A stretch of DNA of 64,000 bases from contig NZ_CATNVC010000008.1 of assembly GCF_951230135.1 (NCBI RefSeq), forward strand, positions 1 to 64,000, written 5' to 3'. The stretch's first letter is position 1. Each line of letters starts with the position of its first letter. The stretch comes from Butyricicoccus sp. Marseille-Q5471 (GTDB lineage Bacteria; Bacillota; Clostridia; Oscillospirales; Butyricicoccaceae). Shown in pieces: positions 7,430-15,195 of this stretch. The notes beneath the pieces are model-generated. The model saw only the letters and a list, made by a program, of their open reading frames with translations, did no database searches and was not told where the DNA came from. Both the position numbers and the translations under genes were made by a program.

Positions 7430-8521
7430 TTACGGTAGATACGTGATTTGTTCGACACCATGAATGCCGAGACCGGGTTCGTCCGATACGGAGATGACCT
7501 TTTCGTTAAACACTGCACCACCGAGGATGGGATCTTCGGAGCAGAGCACCGGTCCGTCCAAATCAATTTTGGTGATGATTTGCTTGGCGCACGCCAGATG
7601 CACTGCCGCATTGACAGAAATCTTGGCTTCCAGCATACAGCCAATCATACATTCTACACCGTAAACCTCGGCCGCCGATGCAATTTTGAGACCGTTGTAT
7701 AATCCGCCGCATTTCATTAGCTTAATATTGACCAAATCGGCCGCGTGTGTCTGCATAATCGTCAGGGCATCTTCAGGAGAAAATACACTTTCGTCGGCCA
7801 AAACGGGCATCGAGATATGGTCGGTGACGTACTTCAGCCCTTCAATATCGTGCGCATGAACCGGCTGCTCTACAAATTCAATAGCCAGTCCACGATCCTC
7901 CATTTTGGATAGAATGCGAACAGCCTCTTTGGGCTTCCAACCCTGATTGGCGTCAATACGGATACAAACATCGGAGCCAACCGCTGCGCGAATGGCTTCC
8001 AAGCGGCGCAGATCGAGCGCGGCATCCTTACCAACCTTGCACTTGAGGCAGTCGTAGCCGCGAGCGACAGCATCCATCGCATCCCGCGCCATCTCCTCCG
8101 GATCGTTGACGCTGATGGTAATGTCGGTCACGATTTGGCTGCGGCTGCCGCCAAGCAGCTTATACACCGGAATGCGGTGCAGCTGACCATATAAATCCCA
8201 GAGCGCCATATCGACCGCAGCCTTGGCGCTGGTGTTTTTCAGGATGCAGGATTGCACGGCAAGCATCAGGTTCTCAAAATCATCCACCTCGCGTCCGAGA
8301 ATGGTTTTGGCAATATGATCTTGAATCGCACCGACGATCGCGCCGGTCGTGTCGCCTGTAATTACGCCGGTCGGTGGGGCTTCACCGTAGCCGACCGCGC
8401 CGGTATCGGTGTGAATTTCGACGATGACATCCTCAACCGAGGAAACCGAGCGCAGCGCCGTTTTAAACGGCACGCGCAACGGAACGGAAATTTTTCCGAG
8501 CTTTATTTCGGTAATTTTCAT
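7430..8521 (-). CDS. Dipeptide epimerase (enolase superfamily, Ala-Glu type)
   Basis: 363 residues of the muconate-lactonising subgroup of the enolase superfamily. Seen: the capping domain (1-125), the base pair lysines of CLKCKVGKD (KxK), metal ligands in IRIDANQGW, FVEQP and LADES, and the opposite lysine in VNIKLMKCGG. This set matches L-Ala-D/L-Glu epimerases such as YcjG/YkfB, which act in murein peptide recycling. It follows pepV by 18 bp on the same strand, so the two likely act in sequence: epimerise a D-containing dipeptide to the L,L form, then hydrolyse it. Exact dipeptide specificity is not readable here. Confidence 0.88.
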   Translation of the reverse strand: MKITEIKLGKISVPLRVPFKTALRSVSSVEDVIVEIHTDTGAVGYGEAPPTGVITGDTTGAIVGAIQDHIAKTILGREVDDFENLMLAVQSCILKNTSAKAAVDMALWDLYGQLHRIPVYKLLGGSRSQIVTDITISVNDPEEMARDAMDAVARGYDCLKCKVGKDAALDLRRLEAIRAAVGSDVCIRIDANQGWKPKEAVRILSKMEDRGLAIEFVEQPVHAHDIEGLKYVTDHISMPVLADESVFSPEDALTIMQTHAADLVNIKLMKCGGLYNGLKIASAAEVYGVECMIGCMLEAKISVNAAVHLACAKQIITKIDLDGPVLCSEDPILGGAVFNEKVISVSDEPGLGIHGVEQITYLP

Positions 8522-8539
8522 TGTAAGACACTCCTTTTC

Positions 8540-9901
8540 TTACTTGGCCAGTTCATACATGGCGGCTGCAATGATTTCTGCGTTCTGAAGCAGACGCTCT
8601 ACCTCCATATACTCATCCGGCTTGTGCTCACGCACCTCGTCGCCGGGGAAAATCGGGCCAAAGGCGACCAGATTCGGGATGCATTTCGCATAAGTGCCGC
8701 CGCCTATGCTTTTCAGCTCGGCCTTTCGGCCGGTTTCAGCCTCATATACCTTGCTGAGCTTCTGAATCAGTTCCTTTTCGGGGGGCATATAGATAGCCGC
8801 CTTGTGCACCATAGCGGTTTCGTCAAAACCGCCGAGGCGGAACGCGGCACGCAGGCGCGGTGCGGCGTCGTCAAACGTCTTTGTGACGGGATATCGTACC
8901 GACAGCGTCAGCGACAGTCCGTGTGCATCACCGGCTGCTACGCCAAGGTTCACGGTCAAATCGCCCGACAGCGAATCGCGCATCGCCAGACCGAGCGACT
9001 CACCGCGTGTTTCCATGCCGATGCGATCGGCCAAAAAGGCAATCGTATCGAGTAAATCACCCTCCAGCGGCAGTTGTGCAAGCGCCATCGCCAAACGGCC
9101 GATGGCGTTTTCGCCTTGTTCGGGGGTAGAACCGTGCGCAGAAACACCGGTGGCCTCCACGCGGATACCGCCTTCAATCGGCGTGACGGAGACCTTATTT
9201 GCGGCGATGATACCAACCGCTTCCGGCGGGCATTCGAGTTCGGCAAAGGCAAATGCAGGAGAGACGTTGGATGCCGTACCGCCTTCAAATCGACGCAGCT
9301 TATAAGCGCCACTGGGGGTAATTTTTTTAGCATAAGTGCAGTTTATAATGCCCTTTTCGCCATTGATAATTGGATATTCGCCGTCGGGTGTAAATCCCAT
9401 CAGCGGGACTTCACCGCCGTTTGCAAGGTAATACTTCATATCACGGCAACCGGTTTCTTCATTTAGACCGAATAAAATCCGAATGCGGCGGGACAGCGGC
9501 ACACCGGATGCTTTGATCGCAGTGAGCGCATAAAGCGCAGCGACTAGCGGGCCTTTATCATCCATTGTGCCACGGCCATAGATGCGGCCGTTTACAACTT
9601 CGCCGCCAAAGGGGTCGTGCGTCCAGCCATCACCTGCGGGCACGACATCCAAGTGGCCGAGCACGGCAATCATTTCATCACCTTCGCCATATTCACACCA
9701 GCCAAGCTGATTATCCATATTGACCGGACGAATGTCGAGCTTTTCACACAGAACGAGCGCTGCCATCAAGCAACGGTGCACGTCACGGCCAAAGGGTGTT
9801 CCGTCCTCGCCGAGGTTTTCCACACTGGGAATGCGGATGAGCTTCTGCAGGCTTTCAATCAATTCGTCGGCATGTGCGCGGATGTAGGGTTTAAAATCCA
9901 T
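8540..9901 (-). CDS. pepV: Dipeptidase PepV (M20 family)
   Basis: 453 residues; a cytosolic zinc dipeptidase. Seen: the first metal motif LGHLDVVPAGDGW, the bridging Asp in GRGTMDDKGP, the catalytic Glu pair NEETGC, the inserted lid domain (roughly 180-380) with the dimer-interface-like SAHGSTPEQG, and a C-terminal GGGTYAKCIPNLVAFGP where the last metal-binding region is expected. Length fits the PepV/Sapep group (about 450-470). It has its own promoter (9930-9958) and a good AAAGGAGGAAGC ribosome site. Neighbouring epimerase supports a role in using cell-wall-derived or imported dipeptides. Confidence 0.9.
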   Translation of the reverse strand: MDFKPYIRAHADELIESLQKLIRIPSVENLGEDGTPFGRDVHRCLMAALVLCEKLDIRPVNMDNQLGWCEYGEGDEMIAVLGHLDVVPAGDGWTHDPFGGEVVNGRIYGRGTMDDKGPLVAALYALTAIKASGVPLSRRIRILFGLNEETGCRDMKYYLANGGEVPLMGFTPDGEYPIINGEKGIINCTYAKKITPSGAYKLRRFEGGTASNVSPAFAFAELECPPEAVGIIAANKVSVTPIEGGIRVEATGVSAHGSTPEQGENAIGRLAMALAQLPLEGDLLDTIAFLADRIGMETRGESLGLAMRDSLSGDLTVNLGVAAGDAHGLSLTLSVRYPVTKTFDDAAPRLRAAFRLGGFDETAMVHKAAIYMPPEKELIQKLSKVYEAETGRKAELKSIGGGTYAKCIPNLVAFGPIFPGDEVREHKPDEYMEVERLLQNAEIIAAAMYELAK

Positions 9902-9929
9902 GAGCTTCCTCCTTTACATACATATTTCT

Positions 9930-9958
9930 ATTGTAACCGATAAATCCTCTTATTTCAA
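9930..9958 (-). promoter_or_regulatory. Promoter of pepV-epimerase
   Basis: Leftward TTGAAA (9958-9953), 17-bp spacer, TACAAT (9935-9930), about 30 bp before the pepV start. Confidence 0.8.
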
Positions 9959-9996
9959 ATCATGCACGAAAATAATGCAAGAATTTTGGGTTCTTG

Positions 9997-10025
9997 TTGC
10001 AAAATGACGGAATATGGTTTATAAT
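9997..10025 (+). promoter_or_regulatory. Promoter of the DUF819 gene
   Basis: TTGCAA (9997-10002), 17-bp spacer, TATAAT (10020-10025). Divergent from the pepV promoter, with 38 bp between the two -35 boxes. Confidence 0.8.
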
Positions 10026-10095
10026 GTAACTATTGTTCTGTCCATCCAGAGGAGGGAGAAATGGGAACAAAGAAAAGTAAAGAGAGGTAGTATGT

Positions 10096-11259
10096 ATGAT
10101 CACAAATGGATTCACCTACATTGCGGCACTGGTGTTTCTGGCAGCGGTTTTGGTTGGAGCGGAAAAGCTAACCAAGTGGAAGTTTTTCAAATACGTTCCG
10201 CCCGTTGTTTTGCTGTATTTGCTGACCATGGTGCTGTGCACCGTCGGTGCATGGGATATGGAGGCGACTAAGCCTGCCTATGCAGCACTGAAAAATAACA
10301 TTCTGTATGCGATGCTGGTATTAATGCTGCTGCGCTGCGACATTCGCAAGATTTTGAAGCTGGGCCCTCGTATGCTGGGTGGCTTCTTCTCCGCCAGTAT
10401 TTCAATTGGTATCGGTTTTATTGTGACCTATGCGGTCATGCATTCGCAGCTGGGCGCGGAGGCATGGAAGGCGCTTGGTGCACTCTGCGGCAGCTGGATG
10501 GGCGGCTCGGGCAACATGGTTGCTGTACAGGCGGCGCTCAATATCGGCGAATCAGACATGGCCTATGCGCTGGTGATTGACTCGATTGATTATTCAATCT
10601 GGGTTATGTTCCTGCTCTGGGCGATTTCGTTTGCACCGCAGTTCAATAAATGGACCAAGGCCTCTACCTCAACGCTCGACGAAGTCTGTAAGCGTCTGGA
10701 AGATGAGCAGGCTGTAGCATCCAACCACATCACCTTTGCCGGTATGCTGTTCCTGATTGGCGGCTCGCTGTTGGTTTCTGCACTGAGCCAGAACCTCGGC
10801 GTGGCAATCAATGGCGTGGCTCCTTGGCTGGATAAGGCTACATGGACTGTGCTTGTCGTAACCGTAATCAGCCTGATTGCGGCAGTAACGCCAATTGGCA
10901 AGATTGCAGGATCGGCTGAGCTGTCAAATGTGATGCTGTATATCGTCATTGCGCTGCTTGCTTCGCGCGCAAGTCTGCTCGAACTGACGGACGCACCGAT
11001 GTGGATTCTGTCCGGATTTATGATTCTTGCAATCCATGGTATTATTCTGGTGATTCTGGCTAAGATTTTCAAGCTGGATTTGTTCACTTGCGGTGTCGCT
11101 TCGCTTGCTAATATCGGCGGTACGGCCTCGGCACCGATTCTTGCAGCATCCTATTCGGGTGCACTGGTTCCGGTAGGCGTGTTGATGGCATTGATGGGGT
11201 ATGTCATTGGCACCGGCGGCGGCTTAATCGTTGCCAATATCATGAAATTGTTTGCATAA
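10096..11259 (+). CDS. DUF819 family integral membrane protein
   Basis: 387 residues with about ten hydrophobic segments spread over the whole length, so an inner-membrane protein. The glycine-rich GALCGSWMGGSGNMVAVQ near residue 130 and its partial echo in the C-terminal half (ASLANIGGTASAPILAA) are typical of DUF819/YjcL proteins, which have an inverted-repeat transporter-like build. Substrate is not known for the family. It is divergent from the PepV-epimerase operon; DUF819 genes are often found near peptide and murein-peptide genes, so a role in moving a small dipeptide-like molecule is possible but is inference. A strong terminator follows. Confidence 0.85.
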   Translation: MITNGFTYIAALVFLAAVLVGAEKLTKWKFFKYVPPVVLLYLLTMVLCTVGAWDMEATKPAYAALKNNILYAMLVLMLLRCDIRKILKLGPRMLGGFFSASISIGIGFIVTYAVMHSQLGAEAWKALGALCGSWMGGSGNMVAVQAALNIGESDMAYALVIDSIDYSIWVMFLLWAISFAPQFNKWTKASTSTLDEVCKRLEDEQAVASNHITFAGMLFLIGGSLLVSALSQNLGVAINGVAPWLDKATWTVLVVTVISLIAAVTPIGKIAGSAELSNVMLYIVIALLASRASLLELTDAPMWILSGFMILAIHGIILVILAKIFKLDLFTCGVASLANIGGTASAPILAASYSGALVPVGVLMALMGYVIGTGGGLIVANIMKLFA

Positions 11260-11263
11260 TTAA

Positions 11264-11298
11264 AAAACAGCCTGTCCGTATTGGGCAGGCTGTTTTTC
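11264..11298 (+). terminator. Intrinsic terminator after the DUF819 gene
   Basis: 14-bp stem (one G-U pair) AAAACAGCCTGTCC / GGGCAGGCTGTTTT with a 5-nt loop and a T-run. The next gene starts 19 bp after it. Confidence 0.88.
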
Positions 11299-11316
11299 GG
11301 AAAGGAAGAGAAAAAT

Positions 11317-11871
11317 ATGCAGCTTAATACGCTCGGCGTGGTGCACTCGTTTTTACAACAATCCGTCAAAGCAGGCGCATTCTGCATCGACGCAACAGCA
11401 GGCAAGGGGCGGGATACGGCGCTGCTGTGCCGTATCTCGGGGGAGACAGGGCGCGTGCTTGCGTTTGACATTCAGCAGGATGCGGTTGACCAAACGCGTG
11501 CGCTGCTCGAGCGAGAGGGTCTGCACGCTGAAGTGATATGCGACAGTCACAGCAATATGGAGGCCTATGCCGCGCCGGAGAGCGTCGATTGCATTGTTTT
11601 TAATTTTGGTCGGCTGCCGGGCGGGGATGTCAGGATTTTTACAACGGCAGACACCTCCATCCCTGCGATTGCAGCGAGTCTGCGGCTTCTGAAAAAAGGC
11701 GGGGTGATGAGCCTTGCGCTATATTATGGTGGTGAGAATGGGTATGAGGAGCGCGATGCGATTCTGGCGTTTCTGAAAACGATTGACGACCAGACCTTTA
11801 CCGTGCTTTCATGCGACTGGATGAATCGCAAAAATGACCCGCCGATTCCGATTTTTATCTGGAAAGAATAA
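11317..11871 (+). CDS. ytqB: YtqB-like class I SAM-dependent methyltransferase
   Basis: 184 residues with the SAM-binding motif I DATAGKGRDTALL (residues 23-35), the acidic end of strand 2 (AFDIQ) and FNFGRLPGGD where the family has its conserved catalytic loop. This matches the PF06962 'rRNA methylase' family. Its Bacillus subtilis member YtqB has been reported to act on tRNA wobble uridine (MnmM), so tRNA methylation is the best guess; the older rRNA label is unsupported. I start at ATG 11317, with AAAGGAAGAG before it, rather than at a TTG inside the preceding terminator. Confidence 0.82.
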   Translation: MQLNTLGVVHSFLQQSVKAGAFCIDATAGKGRDTALLCRISGETGRVLAFDIQQDAVDQTRALLEREGLHAEVICDSHSNMEAYAAPESVDCIVFNFGRLPGGDVRIFTTADTSIPAIAASLRLLKKGGVMSLALYYGGENGYEERDAILAFLKTIDDQTFTVLSCDWMNRKNDPPIPIFIWKE

Positions 11872-11910
11872 GAATTCTATGCTACCATGAAAACAGAGGA
11901 GTTGATGAAC

Positions 11911-12441
11911 ATGCCTTGGTGTCCCAAATGCGGCACTGAATACCGCGAGGGTTTTACAGAATGTAAGGACTGCCATGTCGCTTTGACGGAAGAGAAAACT
12001 GCCATACAGGCCGAGCCGGAAACAGAGTCGGAAACGACGTATGTCGGACTGCAAAAGCCGATTGCGGTTTACACTGCACCGACAACCTCCGAAGCGGAGA
12101 TGATTGTAGAAGCGCTCAAGCATAACGGAATAGATGCGATGACGCGCAAGGCTGCTTTTGAGGAGATGCGTGCCTACACCGGCGATTCGGAACGGTACGG
12201 CGTTGTGGTTATAGTGGATGCGGGGGAAACCGCGCAGGCTCGCCAGGTCATTGAGACCTTTCGCGCGGATTTGGCTGAGTCCGAGTTGAGCGAGGACGAA
12301 TTGGCGGTACTGGCCGAGGAGCAGGCGGTGCAGGAGCCGGCTGGCGAGCTGGAGGACAACGCTTCGTTCAAGGTACTGCCAATAGTTCTGGGGGTTATCG
12401 GCGTGGCGCTGCTGCTGCTTTGGATGATTTCGGGTCGATAG
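11911..12441 (+). CDS. Zinc-ribbon / DUF2007-like protein with C-terminal membrane anchor
   Basis: 176 residues in three parts. An N-terminal zinc ribbon (MPWCPKCGTEY, then CKDCH) holds two CxxC-type knuckles. Residues about 50-110 resemble DUF2007, the 'putative signal transducing' ferredoxin-like domain (IAVYTAPTTSEAEMIVEALK ... VVVIVD). After an acidic linker there is one membrane helix (PIVLGVIGVALLLLWMI) at the very end. The start is set at 11911: the second gene begins with the same MPWCPKC motif and GAGGAG at 11895-11900 is well spaced; ATGs at 11887 and 11905 are alternatives. Function unknown. It is cotranscribed with the next, smaller relative. Confidence 0.78.
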   Translation: MPWCPKCGTEYREGFTECKDCHVALTEEKTAIQAEPETESETTYVGLQKPIAVYTAPTTSEAEMIVEALKHNGIDAMTRKAAFEEMRAYTGDSERYGVVVIVDAGETAQARQVIETFRADLAESELSEDELAVLAEEQAVQEPAGELEDNASFKVLPIVLGVIGVALLLLWMISGR

Positions 12442-12455
12442 CGGAGGAAACGTAT

Positions 12456-12728
12456 ATGCCATGGTGCCCTAAGTGTAAATCAGAATTTCGGAGTGGCTTT
12501 ACCGTGTGCAACAGCTGCGGCGTGCGGCTGGTTGACCGGCTATCAGATTTCGACAATATATCTGCTGTGCCAATATCGGAGGGGCAGCCTGCTGATGAAG
12601 CAGATGAGAATACGGCGCTGCTTCATCCATCACCAGGACGCAGGCGTGCGCTTGCTGTGCTGCGCGGACTAATTATTCTGTTCTTGTCTCTTACGGTGAT
12701 TCTGCTGATTGCATCCAATATAAGTTAA
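12456..12728 (+). CDS. Small zinc-ribbon membrane-anchored protein
   Basis: 90 residues: zinc ribbon MPWCPKCKSEF ... CNSCG, a short acidic linker, then one C-terminal membrane helix (LIILFLSLTVILLIA). It lacks the DUF2007 middle domain of its upstream neighbour but shares its ends, so the pair looks like a duplication with domain loss or gain. The start at 12456 follows GGAGGAAACGTAT; a frame opening at 12420 overlaps the previous gene. Both proteins would place the zinc ribbon in the cytosol by a tail anchor. No function can be assigned. Confidence 0.75.
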   Translation: MPWCPKCKSEFRSGFTVCNSCGVRLVDRLSDFDNISAVPISEGQPADEADENTALLHPSPGRRRALAVLRGLIILFLSLTVILLIASNIS

Positions 12729-12732
12729 CTAA

Positions 12733-12764
12733 AAAAAGTCCGTTCCTATTGGAACGGACTTTTT
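12733..12764. terminator. Bidirectional terminator
   Basis: Perfect 14-bp stem AAAAAGTCCGTTCC / GGAACGGACTTTTT with TATT loop, A-run on the left and T-run on the right. It serves the rightward zinc-ribbon genes and the leftward lysA gene. Confidence 0.9.
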
Positions 12765-12772
12765 ATTGGCAA

Positions 12773-14038
12773 TTACTTGTTTTCGCTGAACAAGCCGGTA
12801 AAATCAAAGGTGGCGAAGTAATCTTCCGGTGTTTCCGCGCGGCGGATTAGCTCGGTCGAGCCATCCTCCTTGAGCAGTACCTCGGCAGAGCGCAACTTGC
12901 CGTTGTAGTTATAACCCATGGAGAACCCGTGTGCGCCGGTATCGTGGATATAGATATAATCACCGATATCAATGCGCGGCAGATTGCGGTCTATCGCAAA
13001 CTTATCATTGTTTTCGCAAAGGCCGCCGGTTACATCATAGGTGCGGTCACGCAGTGCGTCTTCCTTGCCGAGAACAGTGATGTGATGATACGCGCCATAC
13101 ATGGCAGGGCGCATCAGATTGGCCGCGCAGGCATCCAGTCCAACATATTCCTTGTGCGTGTGTTTGTGGTGAATGCACTTGGTAATCAGTGCACCGTACG
13201 GGCCGAGAATGTAGCGACCCATTTCGGTGTAAATCGAGATGTCGCCCAGACCGGCAGGGACAAGAACTTCTTCAAAAGCACGGCGCACACCCTCGCCAAT
13301 GGCCATGATGTCGTTCGGCTCCTGCCAAGGCTTATAGGGAATACCTACTCCGCCAGACAGATTGATAAACGAAATATGCACGCCGGTTTCCTTCTGCAGC
13401 TCAACCGCGGTTTGAAACAGAATGCGTGCCAGTGCGGGATAATACTCGTTTGCCACTGTGTTGGAGGCGAGGAAGGCGTGAATGCCAAAGTGCTTGACGC
13501 CCTTTTCCTTCATAATATTAAATGCCTGCGCAAGCTGCTCGCGCGTCATGCCGTACTTCGCTTCCTGCGGGGTGTCCATGATTTCGTTTTCCAGCACAAA
13601 ATCTCCGCCCGGATTGTATCGGCAGGACATGGTGTCCTTCCATTCGCCCACCTTATCATAATAGTCAAGGTGGGTGATATCATCGAAATTGATGATAGAG
13701 TCAAGATCGGACGCAAGTTTAAAGTCCTGATCCGGCGTCACGTTGGATGAGAACATGATGTCATGGCCGGTGATGCCACAGGCCTTGCTCATCATCAGTT
13801 CGGTGTAGCTGGAGCAGTCGCAGCCGAAGCCTTCTTCATGCAGAATCTGCAGAAGGCGGGGCGTGGGAGTAGCCTTGACAGCAAAATATTCTTTAAAGCC
13901 GGGATTCCACGCGAAGGCCTGCTTGACCTTGCGCGCGTTTTCACGAATTGCTTTTTCGTCGTAAAGATGGAAGGGGGTAGGATAGGTTTTGACGATTTCC
14001 TGCACCTGTTCAAGAGTGACAAAGGGTTTCTTTTCCAT
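12773..14038 (-). CDS. lysA: Diaminopimelate decarboxylase-like PLP enzyme
   Basis: 421 residues, alanine-racemase-fold group IV decarboxylase. Seen: the PLP lysine in EYFAVKATPTP, a Gly-rich phosphate loop NLSGGVGIPY, TEMGRYILGPYG where LysA has its E-PGR motif, DACAANLMRPAMYGAYHHI, the CENND active-site Cys-Glu-x-x-Asp, and GAHGFSMGYNYNG. These fit meso-diaminopimelate decarboxylase, the last step to lysine. It belongs to a divergent clade: the usual P of E-PGR is M, and ACAA replaces AGMN. A different carboxylated amino acid substrate is possible. It lies 42 bp after the DUF3006 gene, likely the last gene of the putP operon. Confidence 0.82.
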   Translation of the reverse strand: MEKKPFVTLEQVQEIVKTYPTPFHLYDEKAIRENARKVKQAFAWNPGFKEYFAVKATPTPRLLQILHEEGFGCDCSSYTELMMSKACGITGHDIMFSSNVTPDQDFKLASDLDSIINFDDITHLDYYDKVGEWKDTMSCRYNPGGDFVLENEIMDTPQEAKYGMTREQLAQAFNIMKEKGVKHFGIHAFLASNTVANEYYPALARILFQTAVELQKETGVHISFINLSGGVGIPYKPWQEPNDIMAIGEGVRRAFEEVLVPAGLGDISIYTEMGRYILGPYGALITKCIHHKHTHKEYVGLDACAANLMRPAMYGAYHHITVLGKEDALRDRTYDVTGGLCENNDKFAIDRNLPRIDIGDYIYIHDTGAHGFSMGYNYNGKLRSAEVLLKEDGSTELIRRAETPEDYFATFDFTGLFSENK

Positions 14039-14080
14039 TGCTTTCGCCTTTCTTTCTTTTGGGGTTACTGAATTGCGTGG

Positions 14081-14314
14081 TTACTCATCGGTTTGTTTGC
14101 CGAGAATGCGCTCAAACCGACGGCGCATGTCGTTTTCCATACGTTGGGTTTCCAGTTCATCAATGCCGGCGATGCGGCCGTCCTTGATGTAGACAACCAT
14201 GCCCTCGCACAGCATTGCAGGCGCATCCGCGCGGGGAAAGTTGACCATTTGTTCGCCAACTTCCACGACGACGAATTCGCCTTCAAAGCGGTCGACAATT
14301 CCAGTCTGTTTCAT
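14081..14314 (-). CDS. DUF3006 domain protein
   Basis: 77 residues. The pattern GIVDRFEGEFVVVEVGEQ ... LCEGMVVYI ... is that of the small beta-barrel DUF3006 proteins. Its ATG overlaps the stop of the upstream metallo-hydrolase by 4 bp, so the two are translationally coupled. DUF3006 genes are commonly placed next to ComEC-like metallo-beta-lactamase genes in Firmicutes, which suggests a joint function, but none is established. The C-terminal 30 residues are highly charged. Confidence 0.8.
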   Translation of the reverse strand: MKQTGIVDRFEGEFVVVEVGEQMVNFPRADAPAMLCEGMVVYIKDGRIAGIDELETQRMENDMRRRFERILGKQTDE

Positions 14315-15192
14315 GCGGCATTCTCCTTGCTGTCGGATGGTTGATCGAGTTGAATGATCACAGAGCCTTGTTCCGCCGTGATACGCACATCTTTGATATT
14401 CGCTTCGGTCAGCCGAAGCATGGTATCAGGGGAAGGGTGGCCGTAGTCGTTGTCCCTCCCGCAGGAAATAACTGCGGTATCAGGACGGATGCGGTTGAGA
14501 AAATACTTAGTGGACGAGGTATCACTGCCGTGGTGACCGACCTTGAGTACCTCGCAGGACAGAAACGGGTGATGCTTGAGTAGGGATGCTTCGGCGATGC
14601 CTTCAGCGTCGCCCATGAGCAGTACGCGCTGATCGCCTGCACGGAAAAGGCACACGATCGAGCGATTGTTCAGGTCATCGGCAGGTACATCATCGGCGGG
14701 GCCGAGAAAAGTAATCGCTGCACCGGACTCAAACGCCAGCTCTTCGCCCGACTGAGGCACGATGGGGCGGATGTTTTGCTCGTTCAACGCGTCCAGCATG
14801 CGCTCGTAGGTTTTTGTGTTGGCGGTCTCGGAACCCATATAAAAGTTGTCGATTGGGAATGCTTCGATGACCTTCGCCATGCCGCCGATATGATCGGCAT
14901 GCGGATGTGTGGCCACGACGGCGTACAGCCGTGTTACACCGAGTGCCTCAAGATAGTCAACCACGGTTTCACCAGCAGAGGTCTCGCCAGCGTCAATCAA
15001 GACAGCCTGCCCGCCGGATAGCAGCAGGGAGGCATCGCCTTGGCCGACATCAATAAAGTGAACAGCGGTTTCGGTAGTAATCGGTCGGTCAAAGGATAAG
15101 CCGAGCATGCTCAGCGCCCCTTCCAACAGAACAAGCAGTGCGCCGAGCGTAATCAATACTGTGCGGATAGTGCGTTTGGTTTTACGGGACAA
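14311..15192 (-). CDS. ComEC-like metallo-beta-lactamase-fold hydrolase
   Basis: 293 residues. One N-terminal membrane helix or uncleaved signal (residues 11-31), then a metallo-beta-lactamase domain: FIDVGQGDASLL, the metal motif THPHADHIGG (H96, H98, D100, H101), LLMGDAEG, and the late KVGHHGSD. This matches the C-terminal nuclease-like domain of ComEC/Rec2 without the competence membrane channel. Such stand-alone proteins are probably extracellular, membrane-tethered phosphodiesterases or nucleases, but the substrate is not proven. It begins 3 bp after putP ends and overlaps the DUF3006 gene. Confidence 0.85.
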   Translation of the reverse strand: MSRKTKRTIRTVLITLGALLVLLEGALSMLGLSFDRPITTETAVHFIDVGQGDASLLLSGGQAVLIDAGETSAGETVVDYLEALGVTRLYAVVATHPHADHIGGMAKVIEAFPIDNFYMGSETANTKTYERMLDALNEQNIRPIVPQSGEELAFESGAAITFLGPADDVPADDLNNRSIVCLFRAGDQRVLLMGDAEGIAEASLLKHHPFLSCEVLKVGHHGSDTSSTKYFLNRIRPDTAVISCGRDNDYGHPSPDTMLRLTEANIKDVRITAEQGSVIIQLDQPSDSKENAA

Positions 15193-15195
15193 GGC

